A stretch of DNA of 29,205 nucleotides from a virus. The notes under the pieces are model-generated. The model was not told the origin of the DNA, searched no databases, and saw only the letters and a list, made by a program, of their open reading frames with translations. This document shows positions 6,789-15,156 of the stretch, piece by piece. Both the position numbers and the translations under genes were made by a program. The stretch is from positions 1 through 29,205 of IMG/VR virus record IMGVR_UViG_3300042906_000319; one strand, given 5' to 3'. Numbering within the stretch: position 1 is the first letter of the stretch; every line of letters begins with the position of its first letter.

Positions 6789-7994
6789 TTATAACTCTAT
6801 CTGTGCTACGTAGTTAGCACCAATTAAATATCCAGCAGGAGATTGCGTTGCTGTTGCATACATTGAAAAACTATTTTGATTAATATAATCAGCAATACCA
6901 CTAAAACTATTTGCAGCACTAAGACCATAAATGCTTCCACTAGCACCAGTTGATGGGTTATAAATAGTTACAGTTGGGGCTGCTCTCATAGGTACTTTAA
7001 GGAAAACAGGTATTGCACTTCCGTAACCACCTGTTGTTACTGAAGACCATATTACTGCTTGTGCTTCAGTTCCTGTGGCTCCAGCAAAAACTGATTGATT
7101 GTAAGATTTTTGATAATATCTTTGACATTTACGCAATGTTGTTTCAAAAGGCTCAAACTCAAAAGGTGTAGCGGTAGCACTAATTTCTAATTGAACACCA
7201 GTAATTTGCCAGTAGTTGCTGGTTGCTGATGCAAGGTTAACCTGACCAACAACACGATTAGCAGTAGTTGGTGAAACCCAAGAAGAACTATTTAAAGTAC
7301 CAGAAGTAAGGTTACTTCCAGCACCAAGAAACCATTGAATAAAAACAGAAGCATCATTATCATTATCAAAAGCACCAGTAGTATCTGCAGGAATAGTAAT
7401 TGTTTTATATTCCCAAACACCAGATGCAGATATTGTGTAAGATTTAGATATTGCTCTTGTATTATCAGCATCATATATTTCAAATATATATGTACCAGTA
7501 ACATTTGATTTAACCCAAAAAGAAACAGTTAATTGTTCGGCTGCTGCTGTACCCTTTTTGATTTGTTGAAGGTTTTGTCCTTCTATAGTTTGACTTAAAA
7601 GTACAACATCTCCAGCGGCAGGTGAAGCATCAGCAGTAGTACATAAAACTTTAGTTGATTTTCTAAAACCAGAACCTGTAGGTGCATCATTTTCAACACT
7701 CATAGTCCAAGTACCTTGGGTAGTTATTTGAAACTGCCATCTATCTGCAGTTCTATAGCCAGTAGTTGTTAAAGAAGAAGCAGATGTACCACGTTGGGCA
7801 ACCTGCATATCACCATTAATAATCAAGTTACGAAAATTAGACCCTTTATATATAGTAGAAGCAGATGCTTGTGTTAAGTAGGAAGAAGAGGCAGAAGCAT
7901 TAGTTAAATACCCTGCTGATGAAGTTTCTGTGTCAGTTGCATAAATATTTGGCGGGGTAGTAACTAATCTACTCACATCTCTTGCTCTAGTCAT
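6789..7994 (-). CDS. Tail fibre/adhesin of the GDMQ family, copy 2
   Basis: 401 residues, ATG at 7994 after GGGAGGTATGATTAATAT. Order: tag MTRARDVSRLVTTPPNIYATD (close to the start of copy 1, also PPSIY), YLTQASAS linker, then the central domain FRNLIINGDMQVAQRGTS ... WTMSVENDAPTGSGF ... EQLTVSFWVKSNVTGTY ... WEYKTITIPADTTGAFD ... NYWQITGVQLEIS ... FEFEPFETTLRKCQRYYQ, and a unique ~110-residue C-terminus ending IGANYVAQIEL. The central part is very similar to copy 1 even at DNA level (for example around 7679-7718 against 4408-4447), which points to recent duplication or gene conversion. The end AQIEL resembles SAEL of copy 3 and DASSEL of copy 1. Confidence 0.8.
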   Translation of the reverse strand: MTRARDVSRLVTTPPNIYATDTETSSAGYLTNASASSSYLTQASASTIYKGSNFRNLIINGDMQVAQRGTSASSLTTTGYRTADRWQFQITTQGTWTMSVENDAPTGSGFRKSTKVLCTTADASPAAGDVVLLSQTIEGQNLQQIKKGTAAAEQLTVSFWVKSNVTGTYIFEIYDADNTRAISKSYTISASGVWEYKTITIPADTTGAFDNDNDASVFIQWFLGAGSNLTSGTLNSSSWVSPTTANRVVGQVNLASATSNYWQITGVQLEISATATPFEFEPFETTLRKCQRYYQKSYNQSVFAGATGTEAQAVIWSSVTTGGYGSAIPVFLKVPMRAAPTVTIYNPSTGASGSIYGLSAANSFSGIADYINQNSFSMYATATQSPAGYLIGANYVAQIEL

Positions 7995-8012
7995 ATATTA
8001 ATCATACCTCCC

Positions 8013-8642
8013 TTATTTGTTGTATCCATAGACTGAAATTGTACCTGTAATAGTTCCAGCATCTGGAAATATTGTAAAACCTGTATAAGAAGTATTTTGA
8101 TTATGAGTAGCCAAATTTAACTGAGATTGGGCACCATCACTTGAAGTTAAAGCAGTTGCATATAATCCAGTTGAGGTAGCCAAAAATGGATTATATACAT
8201 CCATACTAATAGTGTTTACTAAAGTAGTATTCCAATAACCTAAAAGATACATTGTTGTAGTATCCCTAAAACCACTAATTGTTGTATTGTTTGAGTTAGT
8301 TCTTTGTCTTACATAAGCATTTGTTGTTGAATCATCACTACTAGAAACTCTATATCTAAATTGAAATTGTGCCGCTGTACTTGGTAGTCCTGTTACTACA
8401 ATTCTATAATTGTCATAAGTTGAACTAAATACATTATTCAAAGAAACTGCTGAAGCACTTGTAAAGGATACAGCACCAGTTGTACTAATTGATCCACTAC
8501 CACCAGTAACAGATATTGTTAATGGAGTAAGTTCTATTAATCCTGTTTTAGCAATAGTTTGATAAGTAGAACTAGCAGACGCAAGACTTAAAATCGAGGT
8601 ATTCGAAGTTAAAATCTTACTTACATCTCTAGTTCTACCCAT
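8013..8642 (-). CDS. Tail-fibre protein with RxRD tag and SVYGYNK-type beta domain
   Basis: 209 residues, ATG at 8642 after AAAGGAG. N-terminal tag MGRTRDVSKILTSN, short SLASASSTYQT linker, then the beta domain LIELTPLTISVTGGSGSIS ... VSFTSASAVSLNNVFSSTYDNYRIVV ... YTGFTIFPDAGTITGTISVYGYNK. It belongs with 4744-5415, 8931-9533 and 14310-14990. Conserved ends and a variable middle are what one expects of receptor-binding domains that diverge under host selection. No other function is suggested by the sequence. Confidence 0.78.
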   Translation of the reverse strand: MGRTRDVSKILTSNTSILSLASASSTYQTIAKTGLIELTPLTISVTGGSGSISTTGAVSFTSASAVSLNNVFSSTYDNYRIVVTGLPSTAAQFQFRYRVSSSDDSTTNAYVRQRTNSNNTTISGFRDTTTMYLLGYWNTTLVNTISMDVYNPFLATSTGLYATALTSSDGAQSQLNLATHNQNTSYTGFTIFPDAGTITGTISVYGYNK

Positions 8643-8689
8643 GATAATCTCCTTTAATTATATCTTAATTCTATTTATACCGTGGAAAA

Positions 8690-8914
8690 TTATGAAAGAA
8701 CTGTTGCTAGTTCTTCTTCTGTTAATCCAAGTCTTTCTAGAATCGCTGCTTTTGCTACAGCCTTTTCTGCTGCTGCTTCTTCTCTTGCTTCTTGTTCTGC
8801 TTGCATTGCTGCACGATCAGCCAAGAACGCTTCAAGTTCAGCACCTTCTAACACTCTAACAACTGTTTCTCCAGTTGCTGCGTTAGTTTCAGATACTCTG
8901 ATTTCTTCTGACAT
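8690..8914 (-). CDS. Conserved small phage protein, helical
   Basis: 74 residues, ATG at 8914 after a perfect AAAGGAGG. It starts with a short beta part (IRVSETNAATGETVVRVLEG), continues as an Ala/Glu-rich helix (about residues 27-58, likely coiled coil) and ends with LERLGLTEEELATVLS, a short helical motif found at the C-terminus of many small phage proteins near tail genes. No specific function is known to me; in this setting it could be a fibre-assembly helper. It is one of the few genes of the region without Ser/Thr-rich beta composition. Confidence 0.7.
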   Translation of the reverse strand: MSEEIRVSETNAATGETVVRVLEGAELEAFLADRAAMQAEQEAREEAAAEKAVAKAAILERLGLTEEELATVLS

Positions 8915-8930
8915 AATTTACCTCCTTTTC

Positions 8931-9533
8931 CTATTTTCTATATCCGTAAATTGATAATGATCCAGTAAAAGTTCCGCCACTCCAACTAAAACCATCATAA
9001 GAATCTGTTGTTACATGAAAACCATTTACAATCCCCATTTCATTATTGGTACTTGCTACAGCGGTATAGTTTGAATAATAGTTTGTTCTGCTTGCGGATA
9101 CAAAAGGTTCAACAATTTCATAAATGTTAGAACTAAAATAATCTCCCATTGCACCAGAAGACCATTGTGCTGCCGAACCAGCATAACTTCTAGATGGACC
9201 AGCGGAATTACCTGCATAAATATATGTATAAAAATAATTACTAGATGATTCAACTGTATTTTTTACAAATTTAATACTACACCCAGCAACAGAAGTAGAT
9301 GTGTTAGTTCCAGCAATAATAATTTTATAGTTATCATAAGAACTTGAAAAGCATCCATTAACTTTAACTGCAGTAGCACTTGTTAAAGAAATTTTACCAG
9401 TTGAAGATATAGTTCCACTACCACCAGTAACAGTGAAAGAAGTCGGGGTAATTAAAGACAATCCTAATTCACTATCCAAAGCAACATTACCACTACTAGA
9501 TAATATGTTTGCTAGATCTCTTGCTCTACCCAT
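8931..9533 (-). CDS. Tail-fibre protein with RxRD tag and SIYGYRK-type beta domain
   Basis: 200 residues; ATG at 9533 overlaps the preceding stop (TAATG). Tag MGRARDLANILSSSGN, almost no linker, then LSLITPTSFTVTGGSGTIS ... AVKVNGCFSSSYDNYKIIIAG ... YDGFSWSGGTFTGSLSIYGYRK. It is the shortest and most divergent of the four full RxRD/YGY proteins; two Cys (CFSS and GCSIKF) are unusual for this family. Presumed short receptor-binding fibre. Confidence 0.78.
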   Translation of the reverse strand: MGRARDLANILSSSGNVALDSELGLSLITPTSFTVTGGSGTISSTGKISLTSATAVKVNGCFSSSYDNYKIIIAGTNTSTSVAGCSIKFVKNTVESSSNYFYTYIYAGNSAGPSRSYAGSAAQWSSGAMGDYFSSNIYEIVEPFVSASRTNYYSNYTAVASTNNEMGIVNGFHVTTDSYDGFSWSGGTFTGSLSIYGYRK

Positions 9534-11065
9534 TATATTTTATGCCCCCAAAAATTAGCATGAGGTGAATAAAGGGTTGCATTAGAACCACGATTATGAT
9601 AAACCATAGCCTCAATATAATCACCAGCATTTAAACTTACTAATTTTGACCAGGTTCCAGCAACTACATCTGAACCACTATCACGCCATAAAATAGCGTT
9701 ATTTTCTAAATTAGATCCATTTTTATAAAAACCAAATTGAAATTGGTGAGCCGCACTATAGATACCCCAAGCAACATCCATACCAAGCAAATATACTCCA
9801 CCTTGACCAGATGGTACAGTAAAGCGATAGTTTGTTACTGGATCATAAACTCCCGCACTATCAAAAACTTCTGTATCAAATTGAACCTTAGTCCAAGTAA
9901 TGGTTGCAATTGATTGATTAGTAGAAATTCTTGCAGAAAAACCTATTCTTGTATTTTGATTAACATATGTGCTACTAGCACTAGATTGTGTTAAAAATCT
10001 ATTATCTGCTTGAGTAGTAGTATAAGTATCAGCCACATTAAATGGTTGAGTATTTACTATTTCTATAATATCGCTTGTTACTACCGCGGATCCTAGGGTA
10101 ATTACTGAAGCAGAAGTTCTTGCATAATCAGTAATCGGGGTAAGTAAAATTCCATTTAAATAAACTTCTTCATATCCAGCAGTATATAATAAAGATAATG
10201 CATTATCGTCTACCCCGCTAATTACGGTAGCAGAAGCAGAGAAAGTTTTTGTCCATCTAGTTCTAGTATTATATTTAGCATCTATTTGTGCGATGGTATA
10301 AGTGTTTGCTACTTCAAATGCTTTAGGTATAATTAAATCTACAACATCTCCAGATACAATTGCTTCGTCAGGTGTGATCACTGATGCACTTGTGCGGGTA
10401 TATTCAGAAGGATCTACTAATACACCGTTAATATAAAGAGATTCTAATCCAGAAGTATATAATAGGGATTCAGAATAATCATCTACCCCAGTAATTGTTG
10501 TTGCACTTGCTGAGTAAGTTTTTGTCCAACGATCTATTCTAGATTCGTCTATTGCAAAGAATTTTGCGTCTGCTGCAGCCTGTGTATAGGTATCTGCAAT
10601 TTGGAATGATTCGTAAGAGTGAACCTCAACGGCATCTCCACTTTCTGCTGCTGTTGTTAAAACAATTGTGTTCCCAGTTGTCGCGGTATAGTCAGAACCT
10701 CTTACTAATAAAGTACCATTTATAAATACTTTTTCATATCCTGCTGTATAAATTAAAGATAAAGCATTGTCATCTAATCCTGATAATGTTGTTGCACTAG
10801 CACTTAATACTGAAATCCAACGAGTAAATGTTGCTGGTAATAATCCTGAAATTGCGTCTTCATCGCTATCGATCCATAATGCACCAGCATCTAAAGATGC
10901 AGTGTCTGGTTGATCTACTTGAAATGCTACGGTAGCGTCTCCGCCACCACCTACTGTGCCTACACCACTGAAAAAAGTCCAAGCAGATCCGTTCCACTTC
11001 CAAGTGGTACCGTCTGATTTAAATGTATCATTTACGGCGGGGGATGCAGGAAAAATTGTAGCCAA
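9533..11065 (-). CDS. Tail fibre with three TRW-repeats and a C1q-like tip
   Basis: 510 residues with a TTG start at 11065 (GAGGTGATATAAC upstream). Residues 1-32, MATIFPASPAVNDTFKSDGTTWKWNGSAWTF in part, are the common fibre N-terminal motif. Three tandem repeats lie at about 79-170, 177-266 and 268-360, each with RW.......SAT..(S/T)G.DD, a G.E..(Y/F).NG.L(L/V) strand and a (D/N)TYT..Q.D..(Y/F) linker. Residues about 373-510 (IGFSARISTNQ, TWTKVQFDTEVFD, FTVPSGQGGVYLLGMDVAW, FGFYKNGS, LVSLNAGDYIEAMVY) follow the order of the C1q/TNF-like trimeric fold, a common receptor-binding tip. A TGCTATAAT promoter-like box lies 20 bases upstream. Confidence 0.8.
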   Translation of the reverse strand: MATIFPASPAVNDTFKSDGTTWKWNGSAWTFFSGVGTVGGGGDATVAFQVDQPDTASLDAGALWIDSDEDAISGLLPATFTRWISVLSASATTLSGLDDNALSLIYTAGYEKVFINGTLLVRGSDYTATTGNTIVLTTAAESGDAVEVHSYESFQIADTYTQAAADAKFFAIDESRIDRWTKTYSASATTITGVDDYSESLLYTSGLESLYINGVLVDPSEYTRTSASVITPDEAIVSGDVVDLIIPKAFEVANTYTIAQIDAKYNTRTRWTKTFSASATVISGVDDNALSLLYTAGYEEVYLNGILLTPITDYARTSASVITLGSAVVTSDIIEIVNTQPFNVADTYTTTQADNRFLTQSSASSTYVNQNTRIGFSARISTNQSIATITWTKVQFDTEVFDSAGVYDPVTNYRFTVPSGQGGVYLLGMDVAWGIYSAAHQFQFGFYKNGSNLENNAILWRDSGSDVVAGTWSKLVSLNAGDYIEAMVYHNRGSNATLYSPHANFWGHKI

Positions 11066-11082
11066 GTTATATCACCTCTCTC

Positions 11083-11093
11083 ATTATAGCATT
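11083..11093 (-). promoter_or_regulatory. Extended -10 promoter candidate before the TTG-start fibre
   Basis: On the minus strand AATGCTATAAT, identical to the string at 3331-3341, lies 18 bases before the TTG start at 11065. TG-N-TATAAT is an extended -10 element; no -35 is evident. It may boost expression of this fibre inside the long operon. Confidence 0.4.
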
Positions 11094-11099
11094 ACGTAA

Positions 11100-11375
11100 T
11101 TAATTTACTTCTTCCCATAAACAAGTTTCTTCGTTTAAGTTCCATTCACCAATTTCTGGTTTTGGCGGTATAAAAGCATCTAACTCTTCATCATATTTAT
11201 ATCCAATACCAGCATAATTTTTTCTAATTCTATTATTATAAGAAGTTTGAATCCATACTCCACCTAAATTTAAATCATTTGCAAGATATTGTTGTCCTCT
11301 ATGTTCTTGAAAATCAGGAATAACTAATACTTGTAAAACAATATTATTATTATCTATTTGTGCAAAATGTGACAT
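11100..11375 (-). CDS. Conserved phage structural-region protein (FAQIDxNNxV / RKNYAGIGYxYD family)
   Basis: 91 residues, ATG at 11375. It shows the full pattern of a family widespread in marine phages, including cyanophages: MSHFAQIDNNNIVLQVLVI at the start, GGVWIQTSYNNRIRKNYAGIGYKYDEELDAFIPPKP in the middle and a W.L.EETC.W end. Its function is unknown; it is nearly always found beside tail-fibre genes. It starts directly behind the glycine-rich adhesin (TAA, one base, ATG), so the two may act together. Confidence 0.85.
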   Translation of the reverse strand: MSHFAQIDNNNIVLQVLVIPDFQEHRGQQYLANDLNLGGVWIQTSYNNRIRKNYAGIGYKYDEELDAFIPPKPEIGEWNLNEETCLWEEVN

Positions 11376-11376
11376 A

Positions 11377-12723
11377 TTATCTTAGATACCTCACTATTAC
11401 TATACCTGATCCACCAGCAGCACCATCTCCACCAGTAGATTTACCGCCACCACCACCACCAGTAAACGCAGTTCCAGCAACGGGAGAAGTATTTGAACCA
11501 GCACCACCACCGCCAGTTCCACCAGCAGCGCCTGTACCATTTCCAGCACCGCCACCACCACCAGCGTATGCTGTTGATATACCAAAAATAGATGTTGTTA
11601 CACCATTTCCACCAATACCAGGAACTGTTCCGTTACCTGCTGTACCCACACCACCTGCACCGCCACCACCACCAGCAGTTAAATTAGTTGAATTACCTAC
11701 TCCACCAGCATATCCTTGATTTGCTGTTCCACTTCCTGCAGGAGTTGATTGAGCACTATTGGTACCACCACCACCACCTGAACCACCTGTTTTACCAGGA
11801 ACGTCAGGACCTGCATCGTAAGCACCACCACCACCACCACCAATAGAAGTTATAGTTGAAAATGAAGAATTGCTTCCATTGGCACCTTGACCATTACTTG
11901 TTCCGCCTATGCCACCTGCACCAACAGTTACTGTATAACTTGTGCTAGCAGTTAAACTTAGTGGGGTTTCAAGTGAACCTCCGCCGCCTGTTGCTCCGAC
12001 TGTGCAACGCAATCCTCCTGCTCCACCACCTGCACCATTTCCTGCACCACCGCCGCCACCACCTGCAACTACTAGGTAGTCAACAGTTAAATTCTGATTA
12101 GGAATAAATACATGAGATGATGTAAAAGTATGATATACATATGTGCTATCAGTTGTAATCATTCCACCTACTGCTTTTGCAAATTTAGATGGAACATCAC
12201 CTATACCGTATAAAGTGGCGGTAGTGTGTTGGGAAAACCCTGTTCCAATATGATTAGTAATTGTAATTTTTGTTATTGCAGAAGTGTCAGACCATAAACC
12301 AGCACTTATTGTTAAATATCCGTAGTTCGCTGTTCCACTATTATTTTCAGTAACAATATCTGATGAAATAGATTTAAAATTAGAACTTGTATAATTTGAT
12401 ATATAAATTTCATTATTACTAAATACGTTTGCAGTTGCTGATGATGCAGGGCTAAAACCTTGAGGTAAATACGATGAGGCTCCAGAACTTGATGAGGAAT
12501 ATGCTGCTGTGTAGTCACCATAAAGATCACGTCTAGAATAGTTTGAATTAGAATCATTAAATGTAATTCGGGCTAAATCAACCTGCTCTCCTGAACGATT
12601 GGCCCTAGTAGAAAAAACTATTTTTAAATCAGTAAAAGTTTGGGGTATAGAAGTAAAATTAATAGCAGAAGTACCACCAGATCCTACTACTACACTTGCT
12701 ATTTTTTTATATGTATTAGGCAT
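11377..12723 (-). CDS. Polyglycine-rich tail adhesin
   Basis: 448 residues; ATG at 12723 overlaps the preceding stop. Residues 1-160 form a beta domain (SIPQTFTDLKIVFSTR ... ITNHIGTGFSQHTTATLYGIGDVP) shared with the next two upstream genes. From about residue 215 (VDYLVVAGGGGGGAG) to the end (GGSGIVIVRYLR) the protein is dominated by Gly runs (repeated GGGGGGAG and GAGGVG) broken by short Ser/Thr/Asn loops. Such domains fold as bundles of polyglycine-II helices in known phage adhesins, for example gp38 of phage S16, with receptor specificity in the loops. The proline-rich frame on the other strand is only its shadow. Confidence 0.85.
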   Translation of the reverse strand: MPNTYKKIASVVVGSGGTSAINFTSIPQTFTDLKIVFSTRANRSGEQVDLARITFNDSNSNYSRRDLYGDYTAAYSSSSSGASSYLPQGFSPASSATANVFSNNEIYISNYTSSNFKSISSDIVTENNSGTANYGYLTISAGLWSDTSAITKITITNHIGTGFSQHTTATLYGIGDVPSKFAKAVGGMITTDSTYVYHTFTSSHVFIPNQNLTVDYLVVAGGGGGGAGNGAGGGAGGLRCTVGATGGGGSLETPLSLTASTSYTVTVGAGGIGGTSNGQGANGSNSSFSTITSIGGGGGGAYDAGPDVPGKTGGSGGGGGTNSAQSTPAGSGTANQGYAGGVGNSTNLTAGGGGGAGGVGTAGNGTVPGIGGNGVTTSIFGISTAYAGGGGGAGNGTGAAGGTGGGGAGSNTSPVAGTAFTGGGGGGKSTGGDGAAGGSGIVIVRYLR

Positions 12724-13214
12724 TATGCATTACCTGCTTGTATACCGTAGAGATTAAAAGTTGTACCTGATAAAAAGGTTGTAGAATCAGCCTTAATGGT
12801 TATTGCAGAAACTGCTTCCATACTACGTCTAATTCCAGCCCTTAGTTGAACATAAGTACTGTTGTTTGCTCTGCTAATAACAGTTTTATTTGTTGTCGTG
12901 TTAGCGTAATTAAAAATTTGAACAATAACAGTTCCTTGCTCATCAGAACCAGAGGAAATACCACCTAAGCCAATTGAACTAACATTACTATCTCGGTTTG
13001 ATGTAACAGTTGAACCATTACCATACAAAGCAGTAACAGAATAATTATTAGTTGTATCAGAATTAAACTGAAGATTTGTATTTTCGTCTCCGTCAGTTCT
13101 GCCATTAAATATAACAATTAAATCAGTATATGTTTGTGGAATAGAACTAAAAGTAATAGAAGAAGCATTTACCCCTAGTATTGTTGATGCTATCGGTGTG
13201 TACGTTGCAGCCAT
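12723..13214 (-). CDS. One-domain fibre protein (IPQTYTDL family)
   Basis: 163 residues, ATG at 13214 after AAGGGA. It matches the first 160 residues of the glycine-rich adhesin and the next protein (13217-13804): TPIASTILGVNASSITFSSIPQTYTDLIVIFNGR, NLQFNSDTTNNYSVTALYGNGS, and a terminal TTFNLYGIQ strand. This looks like a free-standing copy of the adhesin's N-terminal domain, arisen by duplication. Probable structural/adhesion role. Confidence 0.75.
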   Translation of the reverse strand: MAATYTPIASTILGVNASSITFSSIPQTYTDLIVIFNGRTDGDENTNLQFNSDTTNNYSVTALYGNGSTVTSNRDSNVSSIGLGGISSGSDEQGTVIVQIFNYANTTTNKTVISRANNSTYVQLRAGIRRSMEAVSAITIKADSTTFLSGTTFNLYGIQAGNA

Positions 13215-13216
13215 TA

Positions 13217-13804
13217 TTATCCCTTAATTCCGTATAGAGCAAAAGAAGAATATTGTGCAAAATTATTTTGATTTGGCAATAAAATAATTGATGTTACAGA
13301 ACTTGTTGAACGCCAATGACCAGACCACAAACCAGTAATACCACTACCATTAGCATCCCAACCTGACAAAGTTGCTACAGTCTTAAATTTGTTAGTATTT
13401 GAATAATCTAAAATGTTTATAGCACAAGCCTCAAAAGAATTAGCAAGAGAAGTAGAAGCAATCACTGCACCAGTATAAATATAAGTAGAACTAGTTTCGT
13501 TACCTGATATACCAGAACTACCATTTCCTGTTAAATAATGACTAGCATAATTTGCTCCAGTATCACTATTAAATCTTAAAATAGTATTAACAGATGAAGC
13601 AGCAGTGGTTGAACGAGCAATACCTCTAATATGCAAATGGGTATAATCTTGTGGAATGTTAGAAAAAGTAATGCTAGAAGCAGCAACATTTAATGTAGTA
13701 GTAGCAATCTGAAAAAATCCATCGGTAGTAGCAGTTTGATCCCAAACTCTTCTACGCTTAACACCAGAAACCAATGATGATGTAGATAAACTAGTAATTG
13801 CCAT
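13217..13804 (-). CDS. One-domain fibre protein (IPQDYTHL family)
   Basis: 195 residues; ATG at 13804 overlaps the preceding stop. A 30-residue N-terminal extension (MAITSLSTSSLVSGVKRRRVWDQ) precedes the same domain: TLNVAASSITFSNIPQDYTHLHIRGIAR, LRFNSDTGANYASHYLTGNGS, ILLPNQNNFAQYSSFALYGIKG. The conserved features are RFNSD/QFNSD followed by NY and a final ALYGI/NLYGI strand. Paralog of the two neighbouring genes; receptor-binding or accessory fibre. Confidence 0.75.
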   Translation of the reverse strand: MAITSLSTSSLVSGVKRRRVWDQTATTDGFFQIATTTLNVAASSITFSNIPQDYTHLHIRGIARSTTAASSVNTILRFNSDTGANYASHYLTGNGSSGISGNETSSTYIYTGAVIASTSLANSFEACAINILDYSNTNKFKTVATLSGWDANGSGITGLWSGHWRSTSSVTSIILLPNQNNFAQYSSFALYGIKG

Positions 13805-14139
13805 TATGCAGTTATCTCCGATCCAAAAATGTTGAATGAAGTATCTGCAGTAGCGGCATAAACTGTTATAACATCAGATGCATCTAAGGTTGCACCTATG
13901 GTTATGGCAGTAGTATCATTTGCAGCCAATGCAACATCATATGCAATATAGTGCTTATTTGCTAATGTTTCAGCATTAGGTCTAATTGCAATACGATATG
14001 TAGTAGCGCTTGTAGATCTATTACAAACAGTAATAGTAGATACAATTGTTTGTACCCCTGCTCCAACGGTATAAATATCAGTATTGCTTGTTGCACTAGG
14101 TGCATTTTGTGCTAATACTTTATATGTTTTTGTAGCCAT
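13804..14139 (-). CDS. Small beta-rich phage structural protein
   Basis: 111 residues, ATG at 14139; its AGGAGG lies in the last codons of the preceding small gene. Paralog of 703-1020: YKVLAQNAPSAT..TDIYTVGAGVQTIVSTITVCNRSTSATTYRIAI, ...ATLDASDVITVYAA, ending FGSEITA. Single-domain beta protein of unknown precise function, typical for fibre gene clusters of aquatic phages. Confidence 0.75.
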   Translation of the reverse strand: MATKTYKVLAQNAPSATSNTDIYTVGAGVQTIVSTITVCNRSTSATTYRIAIRPNAETLANKHYIAYDVALAANDTTAITIGATLDASDVITVYAATADTSFNIFGSEITA

Positions 14140-14140
14140 T

Positions 14141-14281
14141 TTAACCTCCTAGTTGCATTAATATATCTGGATTATTATCAGCGTCAATAGTGTCTAATTC
14201 TGCTACCGTTGCTAATTCATCGAGGGTAGAAATAGTAACACTATCATTCAATAACTTACTTATATCTCTTGTTCTTGACAT
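14141..14281 (-). CDS. Free-standing RxRD tag protein, 46 residues
   Basis: ATG at 14281 with AAGGAG upstream (13-base spacing, like the fibre at 4705). The sequence begins MSRTRDISKLLNDSVTIS, the same tag that opens six fibres, followed by TLDELATVAELDTIDADNNPDILMQLGG and a stop. There is no fibre body: the protein ends where others begin their linker and adhesion domain. It is either a remnant of a fibre that lost its C-terminal part or a functional docking or plug peptide. Its intact frame, start signals and acidic helix-like tail argue against random decay. Confidence 0.65.
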   Translation of the reverse strand: MSRTRDISKLLNDSVTISTLDELATVAELDTIDADNNPDILMQLGG

Positions 14282-14309
14282 AGTTATATTATATCTCCTT
14301 TATACCCGA

Positions 14310-14990
14310 TCATTTATTGTATCCGTAAACTGAAATAGAACCAGTAATGTTTCCATTTTCACTAATTAAACTAAAGCCATCATATGAAGAAGAAACATCA
14401 TGTACTCCTCCACCAGCAAATCCTTGAACTACTGATGAATCAGTTATTGCTGAACCGTAGTGTCCCATTTTTGTTTTATTTGCAGTAAAGGGGTCAATAA
14501 GGTCTATAAAATAACCTTGGTATCCAGTTGCAGAGTTATCCATTTGACCTACTTTAAAACTTGAAACATTGTTTCCTTGTTGTGATACGTCAAATCCTGC
14601 ATGAGTTCTTGCCCAAAAAGCATAGTAATACGTAGTGCTTGCGTCAGTTGTACCTGAACGAAGTTTTAAAAAATGCCATCCATCATTAGCACTATTTGAT
14701 GTTATATCTACTAATATTCTATAATTATTATATGATGAATTAAATATAGTATTTAAAGATATTGAAGATGTAGATGTAAAACTAACAGTTCCATTTGTTC
14801 CTATTGATCCACTTCCGCCTGTAGCAGTTATTGAAGTTGGGGTTAGTAAAATCAATCCTGTAGCAGACTTAGTTTGATATACAGTTGAGGCACTAGCCTG
14901 TGTTAAATAATTAAATGCAGAAATTTCACTATCCGTAGCCAACGCGGTATTTGTAGAAAATACTTTTGATATATCTCTTGCTCTACCCAT
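14310..14990 (-). CDS. Tail-fibre protein with RxRD tag and SVYGYNK-type beta domain
   Basis: 226 residues, ATG at 14990. Tag MGRARDISKVFSTNTALATDSEI, YLTQASASTVYQTKSATG linker, then LILLTPTSITATGGSGSIG ... VSFTSTSSISLNTIFNSSYNNYRILVD ... YDGFSLISENGNITGSISVYGYNK. It is very close to 4744-5415 in tag and linker (both with LATD and STVYQTKA/S) but differs in the middle, as expected for receptor-facing loops. It lies two bases after the stop of the small partner gene copy 3. Confidence 0.78.
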   Translation of the reverse strand: MGRARDISKVFSTNTALATDSEISAFNYLTQASASTVYQTKSATGLILLTPTSITATGGSGSIGTNGTVSFTSTSSISLNTIFNSSYNNYRILVDITSNSANDGWHFLKLRSGTTDASTTYYYAFWARTHAGFDVSQQGNNVSSFKVGQMDNSATGYQGYFIDLIDPFTANKTKMGHYGSAITDSSVVQGFAGGGVHDVSSSYDGFSLISENGNITGSISVYGYNK

Positions 14991-14991
14991 A

Positions 14992-15156
14992 TTATTCTGC
15001 CACCCATTCTTCTGCTGTGTTGCCTTCAGAAACCCATTTTAAATATTCTTGATATTCATTAAGTGATTCATTTAAAGGAATCCATAATGTTTTATCAGAT
15101 TCTATTTTAATAATAAATGATTGATTAAGTTCATCACCTGTTTTTATTTTATACAT
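14992..15156 (-). CDS. Small partner protein of the GDMQ fibre, copy 3
   Basis: 54 residues (MYKIKTGDELNQ...), ATG at 15156 overlapping the fibre stop by one base (TAATG). The C-terminal half, WIPLNESLNEYQEYLKWVSEGN, aligns with copies 1 and 2. Being the third case of this gene directly behind a GDMQ-family fibre, it makes the pairing unlikely to be chance. The overlap implies coupled translation and similar amounts of both proteins. Confidence 0.7.
   Translation of the reverse strand: MYKIKTGDELNQSFIIKIESDKTLWIPLNESLNEYQEYLKWVSEGNTAEEWVAE

Noticed and set aside
11360-11719. Proline-rich plus-strand frame of 119 codons
   Set aside because: It is the complement of the polyglycine region (GGN read as CCN) of the adhesin on the minus strand.
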